DNA of 64,000 nt, taken from positions 107,461 through 171,460 of the forward strand of contig CALURC010000013.1 in assembly GCA_944323075.1 (NCBI GenBank), in the 5' to 3' direction. The stretch comes from an uncultured Alistipes sp. Lineage in GTDB: Bacteria > Bacteroidota > Bacteroidia > Bacteroidales > Rikenellaceae. Positions 18,150-26,353 of the stretch are shown in pieces (the first letter of the stretch is position 1; each line of letters starts with the position of its first letter). Made by a program: the position numbers and the translations under genes. Below the pieces are notes generated by a model that saw nothing but the letters and a program-made list of their open reading frames with translations, was not told the DNA's origin and did no database searches.

Positions 18150-19382
18150 CTATTTTCCCAGAGGATCTAGGCGTGCATCCCAAAGATGTTTTTTCAGTTT
18201 TTTGAAATATTTGTGTCGATAGAGTGCCTCCAGATAGTAGTAGTCGGCATATACTAACGGAACATCCACTTCAGATTTGGCCGGACGACTGCCAACTGAG
18301 TGCATCAGGATGAAATTTCCGTTTGTGCCGATTGGTGCAGTGTAAGCGGGAGTCGAGAGCGATGCAACGATCTGATCGGCCGCATCAGCATATTTCGGAT
18401 CACTGTATAGGGCAAGTTCATAAAGTCCGGAGGCGAGAATGGCTCCGGCCGATGCGTCACGTTCTTCGTTCGGGATGTTGGGTGCGTCGAAATCCCAGTA
18501 CGGAATTTTGTCTTCAGGCAGACGGGGGTGTGAAAGGATGAAGTCGGCTATTGCCTTTGCTTGTTCCAAGTATCGTTTGTCTTTGGTGAACCGATAACAG
18601 GTAACGAAACCATACAATCCCCATGCCTGTCCGCGTGCCCAGGCCGATTCGTGTGCAAATCCCTGGGCGGTGTTTTTCATTCGTACAGCACCTGTTTCGG
18701 GATCGTAGTCGACTACGTGATAAGAGCTATGGTCGGGTCGGAAGTGGTTTTCGAGCGTTTTATCGGCATGAGATACGGCTATTTTGTAGAAGCTGGAATC
18801 GCCGCTGTAAAGGGTTGCATTGAACAGTAGTTCTAAGTTCATCATGTTATCGATGATGACAGGACATTTCCAGCGAGCATTCGGATTCCACGACATGATA
18901 ACACCTGCTTTGGGTTGAAAACGTGTGGACAGCGAGCGGGCCGATTGAATCAATATGTCAGGATATGTCGGATTTCCTGTAATGCGGTAACCGTTGCCAT
19001 AGCTGCATCCCATCCGGAATCCGATATCATGATCCGCTGTGCGATTCTTGATCCTTTCGAGCCGTTCGGTCTGTTCAGTTGCGCGGGCTTTCCATTTCGG
19101 ATCGCCCGTCAGTTCGTATAGATACCATAATGAACCAGGGAAAAAACCGCTGACCCAAGCTTCGTACGGGCAATAGTAATATTTTCCATTTTGGTATGTC
19201 TGTGGGCTTTTGTGGAATCCCTGAGCGATTAGCGAATCGTACTGTAAATCGATTTGTTGAACGGCCGATTCTACACTTTTTTCGACGTCTATTTTTGACG
19301 ATACTTTTTTGCTGGAAGCATCTTGTGCTGATAGAAAGACGAAAGCACAAAGGATGATTGTCCACTTGAAATTCATCTTCAT
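18150..19382 (-). CDS. GH88 unsaturated glucuronyl/galacturonyl hydrolase
   Basis: Removes the 4,5-unsaturated uronic acid that polysaccharide lyases leave at the non-reducing end of oligosaccharides. It does so by hydrating the double bond. The two family aspartates are visible: Asp119 in HDIGF and Asp178 in PVIIDNMMN, 59 apart as expected. An N-terminal signal (MKMNFKWTIILCAFVFLSAQ) suggests periplasmic location. It heads a minus-strand unit with DUF2264. The product feeds KduI/KduD, encoded across the divergent promoter region. Whether the source is a glycosaminoglycan, ulvan-like or pectic oligosaccharide cannot be told from this gene. Confidence 0.9.
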   Translation of the reverse strand: MKMNFKWTIILCAFVFLSAQDASSKKVSSKIDVEKSVESAVQQIDLQYDSLIAQGFHKSPQTYQNGKYYYCPYEAWVSGFFPGSLWYLYELTGDPKWKARATEQTERLERIKNRTADHDIGFRMGCSYGNGYRITGNPTYPDILIQSARSLSTRFQPKAGVIMSWNPNARWKCPVIIDNMMNLELLFNATLYSGDSSFYKIAVSHADKTLENHFRPDHSSYHVVDYDPETGAVRMKNTAQGFAHESAWARGQAWGLYGFVTCYRFTKDKRYLEQAKAIADFILSHPRLPEDKIPYWDFDAPNIPNEERDASAGAILASGLYELALYSDPKYADAADQIVASLSTPAYTAPIGTNGNFILMHSVGSRPAKSEVDVPLVYADYYYLEALYRHKYFKKLKKHLWDARLDPLGK

Positions 19383-19433
19383 TTTCTCAAGTTTTTTGTT
19401 AGTATAAAGGGTAAGGTCTGATTTTTTATTTAA

Positions 19434-19446
19434 TGCAACCGTTTGC
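19434..19446. promoter_or_regulatory. LacI-type operator in front of GH88
   Basis: TGCAACCGTTTGC is the exact reverse complement of the site at 19580-19592. It is a nearly palindromic LacI-family operator with a central CG. It lies one base past the GH88 -7 element on the transcribed side, where a bound repressor would cover the transcription start. Confidence 0.75.
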
Positions 19447-19447
19447 G

Positions 19448-19455
19448 CAAATGTA
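19448..19455 (-). promoter_or_regulatory. -7 element of the GH88 promoter
   Basis: Minus strand TACATTTG. A TTG preceded by A lies exactly 19 bases upstream, a fair match for the Bacteroidota -33 element at its usual spacing. The mRNA would start about 60 bases before the GH88 ATG. Confidence 0.7.
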
Positions 19456-19572
19456 ATCTATTTTCTGATAAAAGCAATTTTTTTAGTGGTGAAAATAGGC
19501 AATGAATGGTATTTTATGGAGTTTTTAGAGCTTTTTGAGTGCTTTTATGGATTTATGTCGAAAAGAATTGTT

Positions 19573-19580
19573 TATATTTG
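19573..19580 (+). promoter_or_regulatory. -7 element of the lacI-kduID promoter
   Basis: TATATTTG, 33 bases before the ATG at 19614. It falls inside the longer open frame that begins at 19539, which is why that earlier ATG is rejected as the start of the regulator. Confidence 0.7.
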
Positions 19581-19592
19581 CAAACGGTTGCA
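19579..19592. promoter_or_regulatory. LacI-type operator in front of lacI-kduI-kduD
   Basis: TGCAAACGGTTGCA, palindromic except for one A/C pair in each half, with central CG. It overlaps the end of the -7 element. Thirteen bases (19580-19592) are identical, inverted, to the operator at 19434-19446, so one regulator can control both directions and itself. Confidence 0.78.
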
Positions 19593-19613
19593 TATTTTAC
19601 CGAATGGTCTGAA

Positions 19614-20636
19614 ATGAGAACGAAAAAGATATCGATCTATGATATTGCTCAGCAGTTGGGGGTTTCGACTTCGACCGTATCCCGTGCGTTGCAAAATAAT
19701 CCGGCGATCAGTGAAAAAGTTCGAGAGCGGGTTCGGGAAACAGCCGAGGCGTTGGGATATAAGCCCAATTTGTTTGCGGTTAATCTGCAACGAGGAACAA
19801 CACGAACCATAGGTGTTGTGGTTCCGATGGTGAGCCGAAACTTTTTTTCTATGGCTATCGATGGGATCGAGGAAGCGGCTTCGCAGCGTGGTTATGACGT
19901 GATGATCTTTCAATCGCGGAATGAACGGGAACGCGAAGAGCGGATTATTAACAGTCTTTCGAATGGTAAGGTAGATGGTGTAATCGCTTCTTTAGCTTCA
20001 GATGGCGGCGATTATGCGTATTACAAAGTTTTGTCGCGTTATGGAACTCCGCTGGTGTTATTTGATCGTTATGTCTCCGGACTGGAGGCAGGAACCGTGT
20101 TGCTTGATGACTATCGCGGAGCGTTCGATACGGTCGAACACCTGATTGATCAGGGATGCCGTCGGATTTATCACTATGCCGGTTCGCAACAGGTTAGTAT
20201 ATGGCAAAATCGGCGGAAAGGGTATGAAGAGGCGTTGCGAAAGCATGGAATAGAACCTGAACCGGATTGGATTACCATAGGTGCAACGACTGAGGAGGGA
20301 GGCTATCAGGCGATGGAACGATTATTTGCATCCGGAAAAGTTTTGCCTGAGGCGATCTTTTTTGCTGGAGATTATGCTGCTTTGGGTGCTTTTCGGTCGA
20401 TGCGTAGACATGGAATCCGGGTTCCTGAAGATGTAGCTTTGGCCGGATTTGCGAATGAACCGTTTTGCGAACTGATCACACCGAGTTTTACCTCCGTCGA
20501 ACAGTTTGGTTACAGGATGGGAAATACAGCAGCACAGATGTTGTTGGACAAACTTGATGGAGCTCCTTATATGGATGTAGTCATCTCGCCCAGGCTCATT
20601 GTCCGTGATTCTTCGTTATGGGCAAAAGGGAAATAG
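19614..20636 (+). CDS. LacI-family transcriptional regulator of the uronate locus
   Basis: DNA-binding repressor with an N-terminal LacI helix-turn-helix (ISIYDIAQQLGVSTSTVSRAL) and hinge (NPAISEKVRERV), then a periplasmic-binding-type effector domain opening TIGVVVPMVSRNFF. An ATG at 19539 would add 25 residues, but the promoter and operator lie inside that stretch. The ATG at 19614 also places the HTH at the usual distance from the N-terminus, giving 340 residues. It is first in an apparent operon with kduI (42-base gap), kduD and a DUF4861 gene. The operator in its own leader implies autoregulation. The effector is probably a uronate intermediate (KDG-like), an inference from pathway. Confidence 0.9.
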   Translation: MRTKKISIYDIAQQLGVSTSTVSRALQNNPAISEKVRERVRETAEALGYKPNLFAVNLQRGTTRTIGVVVPMVSRNFFSMAIDGIEEAASQRGYDVMIFQSRNEREREERIINSLSNGKVDGVIASLASDGGDYAYYKVLSRYGTPLVLFDRYVSGLEAGTVLLDDYRGAFDTVEHLIDQGCRRIYHYAGSQQVSIWQNRRKGYEEALRKHGIEPEPDWITIGATTEEGGYQAMERLFASGKVLPEAIFFAGDYAALGAFRSMRRHGIRVPEDVALAGFANEPFCELITPSFTSVEQFGYRMGNTAAQMLLDKLDGAPYMDVVISPRLIVRDSSLWAKGK

Positions 20637-20678
20637 TTACGAAATACAATTCATTTAATGGTTTAAAAAATAACAGAT

Positions 20679-21515
20679 ATGCAGTATGAAGAACGTTATG
20701 CCGTACATCCGGAAGATGCGAAGAGGTACGACACGGAGCGACTCCGAGAAGAGTTTTTGATTGAAAAGTTGTTCGAACCGGACGATATCCGCTTGGTCTA
20801 TTCGGCTTATGACAGACTGATTGTAGGTGGAGTCATGCCCGTGAAACAGACGTTGGAATTGACTCCGATCGATCCTTTGAAGGCCCCCTATTTTTTACAT
20901 CGACGTGAGCTGGGAATCATCAACGTAGGAGGGAAAGGTGTTGTTTGTGCTGGTGATGCCGAGTTTAAACTCGATTATAAAGAAGCGTTGTATCTGGGAA
21001 GCGGAGACCGGATGATAACTTTCCGTTCGGAAGATGAATCGGCACCGGCCCTGTTTTATATCAACTCGGCACCGGCTCATCGGAACTATCCGGATCGTAA
21101 GGTAACCAAGGCCGATGCCGTGGTGGCCCATATGGGTTCGCTCGAGGATTCGAATGAGCGGACGATCAATAAGTTGATTGTTAGTCAGGTACTTCCTACA
21201 TGTCAGTTGCAAATGGGTATGACCGAACTTAATACCGGTAGTGTATGGAATACGATGCCTGCTCATACGCACAACCGACGGATGGAGGCCTATTTCTATT
21301 TCGAGTTGCCGGAGGAGGCTGCCGTATGTCATCTTATGGGGCAACCCCAGCAGACCCGTCACATCTGGATGCACAACCATCAGGCCGTGTTGTCTCCCGC
21401 GTGGTCGATTCATTCGGCTTGTGCAACGCACAACTATACGTTTATATGGGGAATGGCCGGAGAGAATCTCGATTACGGGGATATGGATACTTGTGCAGTA
21501 ACCGATTTAAAATAG
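20679..21515 (+). CDS. kduI: 5-dehydro-4-deoxy-D-glucuronate isomerase
   Basis: Converts 5-keto-4-deoxyuronate, formed from unsaturated uronic acid, to 2,5-diketo-3-deoxygluconate. The bicupin zinc ligands are all present and fall at the positions known for the E. coli enzyme: His196 and His198 in AHTHN, Glu203, and His245. Length 278 matches the family exactly. kduD follows after 6 bases. This placement next to a GH88 hydrolase gives a complete path from unsaturated disaccharide to KDG, apart from the lyase. Confidence 0.96.
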   Translation: MQYEERYAVHPEDAKRYDTERLREEFLIEKLFEPDDIRLVYSAYDRLIVGGVMPVKQTLELTPIDPLKAPYFLHRRELGIINVGGKGVVCAGDAEFKLDYKEALYLGSGDRMITFRSEDESAPALFYINSAPAHRNYPDRKVTKADAVVAHMGSLEDSNERTINKLIVSQVLPTCQLQMGMTELNTGSVWNTMPAHTHNRRMEAYFYFELPEEAAVCHLMGQPQQTRHIWMHNHQAVLSPAWSIHSACATHNYTFIWGMAGENLDYGDMDTCAVTDLK

Positions 21516-21521
21516 CAGACG

Positions 21522-22316
21522 ATGAACATTCAGGAACTTTTTTCATTAAAGGGTCGCGTCGCGTTGGTGACCGGTGCGACACACGGTTTGGGCATGGCAG
21601 TAGCTACGGCGTTGGCCGAGGCAGGAGCAACATTGGTAGTAAACGGACACTCGGCCGATCGATTGGAGCAAGCATTGAAAGCCTATCGTGAGAAAGGAAT
21701 CGATGCTAAAGGATATTTGTTTGATGTAACAGACGAACAGGCGGTCATTGAGTTTGTTGGACGGATCGAGCGCGAAGTCGGACCGATTGATATTTTGGTG
21801 AACAATGCGGGGATCATCAAACGGATTCCGGCATTGGATATGACTCTTCCGGAGTGGAACGAAGTCATTACCACCGATCTGACCTCACCGTTTTTGATGT
21901 CGCGGGCCGTAGCAGCAGGAATGATTCAGCGTGGAGGTGGCAAGATCATCAATATGTGTTCGATGATGAGTGAAGTGGGGCGTGATAGTGTTACCGCTTA
22001 TGCAGCGGCAAAAGGCGGACTGAAAATGCTGACCAAGAATTTGGCGACCGAGTGGGCGAAATATAACATTCAGGTCAATGGAATCGGGCCTGGCTATTTT
22101 GCTACGGCACAGACGGCACCGATCCGTCAGAATGGAAATCCGTTTAATGAGTTTATTATCAGTCGGACACCTGCATCCCGTTGGGGCGATCCCGAGGATT
22201 TGGCCGGAACGGCCGTATTCCTTGCCTCTAAGGCATCGGATTTCGTGAACGGCCACATTTTGTATGTTGACGGTGGAATTTTAGCCTCGCTTGGACGAGC
22301 ATCAAATGAGAATTAA
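21522..22316 (+). CDS. kduD: 2-dehydro-3-deoxy-D-gluconate 5-dehydrogenase
   Basis: Short-chain dehydrogenase that reduces 2,5-diketo-3-deoxygluconate to 2-keto-3-deoxygluconate with NAD(P)H. Seen: the nucleotide motif TGATHGLG near residues 18-25, NNAG near 91-94, a catalytic Ser near residue 147, the YAAAK catalytic pair, and a C-terminal YVDGGILASLG. Length 264 is typical. Neighbours kduI and GH88 make KduD more likely than another SDR. KDG kinase and aldolase, needed to finish the pathway, are not in the window. Confidence 0.93.
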   Translation: MNIQELFSLKGRVALVTGATHGLGMAVATALAEAGATLVVNGHSADRLEQALKAYREKGIDAKGYLFDVTDEQAVIEFVGRIEREVGPIDILVNNAGIIKRIPALDMTLPEWNEVITTDLTSPFLMSRAVAAGMIQRGGGKIINMCSMMSEVGRDSVTAYAAAKGGLKMLTKNLATEWAKYNIQVNGIGPGYFATAQTAPIRQNGNPFNEFIISRTPASRWGDPEDLAGTAVFLASKASDFVNGHILYVDGGILASLGRASNEN

Positions 22317-22331
22317 TAATGATCAAAGGTT

Positions 22332-23432
22332 ATGAAACGGATTTTATTTGCAGTTTTGTCGTGTGCATCGATCTGTTTTTCGTGTACACGCGACATGGTG
22401 GTCGATGTGACCAACCCGATTGATTCGGATCGATCAGGAGAGACGGTCGAGGTATCGTGGAGCGAAGTGCAGACCGCTTTGCCAGGAGCAGTCGCCGGAA
22501 AACTCTTTGTGCTGAACCAGGCAGGAGATACGCTCCCCTGTCAAGTGATAACCGCAGGAATGGATCAACCTCAGAGTCTGATCTTTCAGGTATCCCTGCC
22601 AGCCAATGCAACCGAAAGTTTCCGGATTTGCAGCAGCGATGATTCGGTCCGGTTTGAATCGCAGGTGTTCGGCCGTTTCGTGCCCGAACGCATGGATGAC
22701 TTTGCATGGGAGAATAACCTGATTGGATACCGTATGTACGGTCCGGCTCTTCAGGCTACCGGAGAGATCAGCAACGGTATCGATGTGTGGCAGAAGCGCA
22801 CCTCGAAATTAGTTGTAGACCAATGGTATAAGAACGGAAACTATCATGTTGACCATGGTGAAGGACTCGACTGTTATAAGGTGGGTCGGACGCTCGGGGC
22901 TGGAGCCATGGCGCCCTATCTGAATGATACGATATGGCTTGGGAACAACTATGTTACCTATAAGGTATTGGATAACGGGCCGATCCGTGTGTCGTTTGAA
23001 TTGACTTATGCGCCCTATTTGGCAGGAAGTGATTCGGTCGTTGAGAAACGTATCATTTCACTGGATGCCAATACCCGATTCAATCGTGTGACCGAAATCT
23101 ATGATCGCTCGATGCCAGTTGCAGCCGGAATCGTGTTGCGTGAAGGGGGTGAACGGGCTGAGACGGAACACTACGTAGCTTATTGGGAGCCTGAATGCGG
23201 AGCCGACGGAAATACGGGAATCGGAATGATTTTCCCGGAAGTATCGGTAACGAGTCTGGAAAATTGCGGACACTTGTTGGCAAAGACCTCTGTTGAAGCA
23301 AATCAACCTTATACCTACTATACAGGAGCAGGATGGAGTAAAGCTGGTACGGCGAATGCCGATGCTTGGTTCGAACAGGTTAATGAGGCTTATGTGAAAT
23401 TGTCGAATCCGTTGCAGGTTAAGATCCGATAA
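22332..23432 (+). CDS. DUF4861 lipoprotein of the uronate operon
   Basis: A 366-residue exported protein with a lipoprotein signal (candidate lipobox CFSC at residues 15-18). The body is beta-rich and begins VDVTNPIDSDRSGETVEVSW. Conserved-looking stretches include FAWENNLIGYRMYGPAL, WYKNGNYHVDHGEGLDCYKVG and YVAYWEPECG, which match the DUF4861 group. Its enzymatic role is not established to my knowledge. The fold is likely a galactose-mutarotase or lyase-like beta-sandwich, with a possible catalytic role for HVDHGEG. It is last in the lacI-kduI-kduD operon, followed by a terminator. Confidence 0.72.
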   Translation: MKRILFAVLSCASICFSCTRDMVVDVTNPIDSDRSGETVEVSWSEVQTALPGAVAGKLFVLNQAGDTLPCQVITAGMDQPQSLIFQVSLPANATESFRICSSDDSVRFESQVFGRFVPERMDDFAWENNLIGYRMYGPALQATGEISNGIDVWQKRTSKLVVDQWYKNGNYHVDHGEGLDCYKVGRTLGAGAMAPYLNDTIWLGNNYVTYKVLDNGPIRVSFELTYAPYLAGSDSVVEKRIISLDANTRFNRVTEIYDRSMPVAAGIVLREGGERAETEHYVAYWEPECGADGNTGIGMIFPEVSVTSLENCGHLLAKTSVEANQPYTYYTGAGWSKAGTANADAWFEQVNEAYVKLSNPLQVKIR

Positions 23433-23462
23433 CGGAGGAATTATAGAAAATTGATAGATGGG

Positions 23463-23502
23463 AATTCGGGAAACGGAGCTTTGGGGAACCGTTTCCCGAA
23501 TT
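23463..23502 (+). terminator. terminator of the lacI-kduID operon
   Basis: Inverted repeat 23463-23476 with 23489-23502 (14 bp) followed by a T-run, 30 bases after the DUF4861 stop. In the remaining gap to 23823 (about 320 bases), apart from the terminator at 23757-23789, I see no gene or clear promoter. Confidence 0.82.
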
Positions 23503-23756
23503 TTTTGTCGGTTTTGATGTCCGGAGGACAAAAGGTTTCGTGTGATTAAACTGTATGAGGATTTTTTGTTTGGTCGGTTGTCAGGAAAAATTTAACATCG
23601 TTATATAGAAGTAACTTTTTTCGGAGATGAGCGGCATGAGGAGAAGCTCTTGAAAAAAAATGGATAATTTTCCAGGTCAATCAAATCGCGTATTTGAACG
23701 GAAGAAGAGAACTGTTGTAGTTTGAAAGATTTTCGGGGAAATGATAGCGGTATGAT

Positions 23757-23789
23757 AAAGGAGCAGTCCACTCAATGGACTGCTCCTTT
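23757..23789. terminator. terminator of the cytochrome/Fe-ADH cluster
   Basis: A 14-bp perfect stem (23757-23770 with 23776-23789) with A/T flanks on both sides, 34 bases past the Fe-ADH stop on the minus strand. It can work in both directions. Confidence 0.85.
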
Positions 23790-23823
23790 TATCTTTAAAG
23801 TCATAAACCGAGTTTCTGAAAAG

Positions 23824-24990
23824 CTACCGGAACGATTTCTCGAAAATATTGATCAGTTCCGGATTGCTCAAGGGACGAGGATCGAGATAGAAGAGCATGG
23901 TCATCGTTTCACGGGCGTTAGCAACGATTCTCGGGAAATCGGCTTCCGTCGCACCCCAATCGGAGAATTTGAGGTCGTAAACACCGCAATCTTTTTGCAG
24001 TTGCACCAATGCACGGATAAAGTCTTCGGGATCGTCGCTTCTCTTTCCGGTCATGGCTTGAGCCATCTCCCTGTATCGTTCCGGAACATCGTTGAGGAAA
24101 CTCGACAGATAGGCTTCCGAAATGATAATCAGTCCGGCCCCGTGAGGTAATTTCGGGAAAAGTCCGCTCATGGCATGTTCCAAAGCATGTTGAGAGATGG
24201 TACATGAGGTTGCCTCGACCATGCCGGCCAACATGCTGCCTAAAGCTACATTCGCACGTGCTTCCAAATCTGTGCCATCTTTGACGGCTTTGGTCAGGTT
24301 GGAGGCAATCAGCTCGATGCTTTTCAACGAATACATTTGACTGAGTGGACTCGCGATGTTGGCCAAGTAGCCTTCGACGGAGTGGAACAGGGCATCGAAA
24401 CCCTGGTAAGCGGTCAGATGTGGGGGGACCGATACCATCAGTTCCGGGTCGACGATCGAAATGGTCGGGAAGGTTTCGTCCGTTCCGAATCCGATCTTCT
24501 CTTCTCCGTTTGAAATGACGGTCCATTGGTCAGCTTCGGTTCCCGTTCCGGCTGTCGTGGGGATAGCGATGATCGGGAGGACTCCCTTTGTGATGGGTTT
24601 TGCCTTGCCGCTGCCTCCGCTGATGTAATCCCAGTAGTCGCCGTCGTTGCGGGCCATGATAGCGATCGATTTGGCGGAATCAATGGAGCTACCGCCTCCT
24701 AAACCGATGATGAAGTCGCATCCCTCTTCCCGGCAGATCGTAGCGGCTTCCATCACATGTTCGCGGATCGGATTGGGAAGTATTTTATCGTAGATCACGT
24801 AAGGGATTTTTTGAGCATCGAGAGCTTGGGTCAGTTTGTCCAGGTACCCGAATTTTCGCATTGAAGTACCTGAAGAGATGACGATCATGGCTTTACGTCC
24901 CGGCAATTTTTCTGTTGCCATACGTTTGATTTCTCCATTCCCGAAAAAGATGCGGGTTGGAATGTACTGTCCAAAAACTTGTTTTACCAT
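23824..24990 (-). CDS. iron-containing (group III) alcohol dehydrogenase
   Basis: Cytoplasmic NAD(P)-dependent oxidoreductase acting on an alcohol or aldehyde. Nucleotide motif GGGSSIDSAK at 98-107. Metal ligands can be placed at Asp199 and His203 (GFDALFHSVEGY), His268 (SQHALEH) and His283 (PHGAG). Length 388 is normal and all ligands are present. There is no signal peptide. It is last in a five-gene minus-strand run after a chorismatase-like gene (123-base gap). Substrate unknown; the neighbours (cytochromes, RidA-like enzyme) do not match classic ethanol or butanol clusters. Confidence 0.9.
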   Translation of the reverse strand: MVKQVFGQYIPTRIFFGNGEIKRMATEKLPGRKAMIVISSGTSMRKFGYLDKLTQALDAQKIPYVIYDKILPNPIREHVMEAATICREEGCDFIIGLGGGSSIDSAKSIAIMARNDGDYWDYISGGSGKAKPITKGVLPIIAIPTTAGTGTEADQWTVISNGEEKIGFGTDETFPTISIVDPELMVSVPPHLTAYQGFDALFHSVEGYLANIASPLSQMYSLKSIELIASNLTKAVKDGTDLEARANVALGSMLAGMVEATSCTISQHALEHAMSGLFPKLPHGAGLIIISEAYLSSFLNDVPERYREMAQAMTGKRSDDPEDFIRALVQLQKDCGVYDLKFSDWGATEADFPRIVANARETMTMLFYLDPRPLSNPELINIFEKSFR

Positions 24991-25113
24991 ATCTTGAGGT
25001 TTTAAAAAATGTTTGTGTCTGATTGGGTGAAAATTTGATGCCTGTTCTTATTCACTATTCAATAAACGAGTCAAGTACCGGATATAATATGTGTCTTTGA
25101 TAAGCATCTGTAT

Positions 25114-26277
25114 TTATACTTTATTGCAAAGTTGAAAATAAGCGGTTCCCTCCATTTCAATCAGTAGCTCGTCCCGACAAATGTCAGCCTTCATAAAGAT
25201 GATAGGCAATGAACCGTATCGCTTTTTGAGTATTTGTTCGACAGCGGGACGGTCGTGCGGATGTTTTAAGTAGATCCGAAGGTGGGAGAGTGAAGCATCC
25301 TTTGGGACCGACATACCCGATTGCCGTAAATTAGCCGCAGAGATCAGGTATTCGATGTTTTCACAAGTCATGATCGTCTGTCGGGCGATGTCTGCTTCAC
25401 GGAGACTCTCTTCCCCCCGAATTGCTGCTGTACCGGAAATGTAGACCATAGCTTCATCTCCATACGATATGGCTTTTGCCCGCTCGAATTTCGGTGTTGT
25501 TTTTTCGGCTAAAAAAGAGTCTTTGTTGCCGATCAGCACCTGTTGGGAATATCGATGGGCTGCTACCTGAAGAGGATTGTCCACTCGGACTATCTTTGTC
25601 TCAGCGCTTTTACCTGTCGGATAAAGCGCATCCAGCCCGATCAATACGCCCCCGGCCTGAGTTCCGATTCCCGTAGCGGCAGGGTATCCGTTTCCCCATG
25701 TGCTTTGTTGGTAAAAACGGCTGCGCGCGTCATTAAAGATTTGATAGCGTTGACGGCCGGAGGTCTCTGTCTCGGTGATGCGCTCGATGTAGTTCCATTG
25801 ACGGACGATCGACTCTAAAGGGAGTTGCTCCTGTCGCATTAAAGTTCCTAACTTTGCAAAAACCTCTTCCGCCTGTTGCTGAAAGTTGTTCCCAGAGACA
25901 TCTCCTTGTACCCCTCCGACGAACAGTCGTTTTGCCTGAGGACTCTCTACGGTGATATAACAGGTATCTCCGGATTTTTTATAATGGATTTGCTCTGTCT
26001 TTTCAAGGACAACTTCGTGAACCTCTAAAGTCAGACCGACTTCACAGGGGGATTGAGCCACATAGCTGAAAACGGGAGCTTCCGTACCAAAACGGCGGAG
26101 AACCTCTTTCCGGGCGATATCTCGCTGTTCGACGTAGCTGTCGTTGTTTTTTGCGGCTCCGAAAAGTACCCAGCGGACAGGAATTCCTTCCGGACGGCAG
26201 GCATCGAAGATGTGCGTGATCATTTGCTCGAAGGAATTCTCGTTGGTTTCGTATAGTTTGTAAGTTAAGTGTCGCAT
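25114..26277 (-). CDS. chorismatase (FkbO/Hyg5)-like / RidA-fold enzyme
   Basis: A 387-residue cytoplasmic protein made of two related RidA-like halves. YPAATGIGTQAGG near residue 200 resembles the substrate loop of FkbO/Hyg5-type chorismatases, and the second half ends with HLRIYLKHPHDRPAVEQIL, common in Rid-type folds. Such enzymes remove pyruvate from chorismate, but many relatives in Bacteroidota have no known substrate. It sits between a c-type cytochrome and an Fe-ADH in one strand run (76 and 123-base gaps). Chorismate hydrolysis is possible but not shown; imine deamination (Rid activity) is the alternative. Confidence 0.6.
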   Translation of the reverse strand: MRHLTYKLYETNENSFEQMITHIFDACRPEGIPVRWVLFGAAKNNDSYVEQRDIARKEVLRRFGTEAPVFSYVAQSPCEVGLTLEVHEVVLEKTEQIHYKKSGDTCYITVESPQAKRLFVGGVQGDVSGNNFQQQAEEVFAKLGTLMRQEQLPLESIVRQWNYIERITETETSGRQRYQIFNDARSRFYQQSTWGNGYPAATGIGTQAGGVLIGLDALYPTGKSAETKIVRVDNPLQVAAHRYSQQVLIGNKDSFLAEKTTPKFERAKAISYGDEAMVYISGTAAIRGEESLREADIARQTIMTCENIEYLISAANLRQSGMSVPKDASLSHLRIYLKHPHDRPAVEQILKKRYGSLPIIFMKADICRDELLIEMEGTAYFQLCNKV

Positions 26278-26353
26278 AATTTGTTTTTTGAAAAACGGGA
26301 ATCTGGTCTGAACAAGCCAGCTTCCTGCGTTGACTCCTAATCGGATGCGGAGG

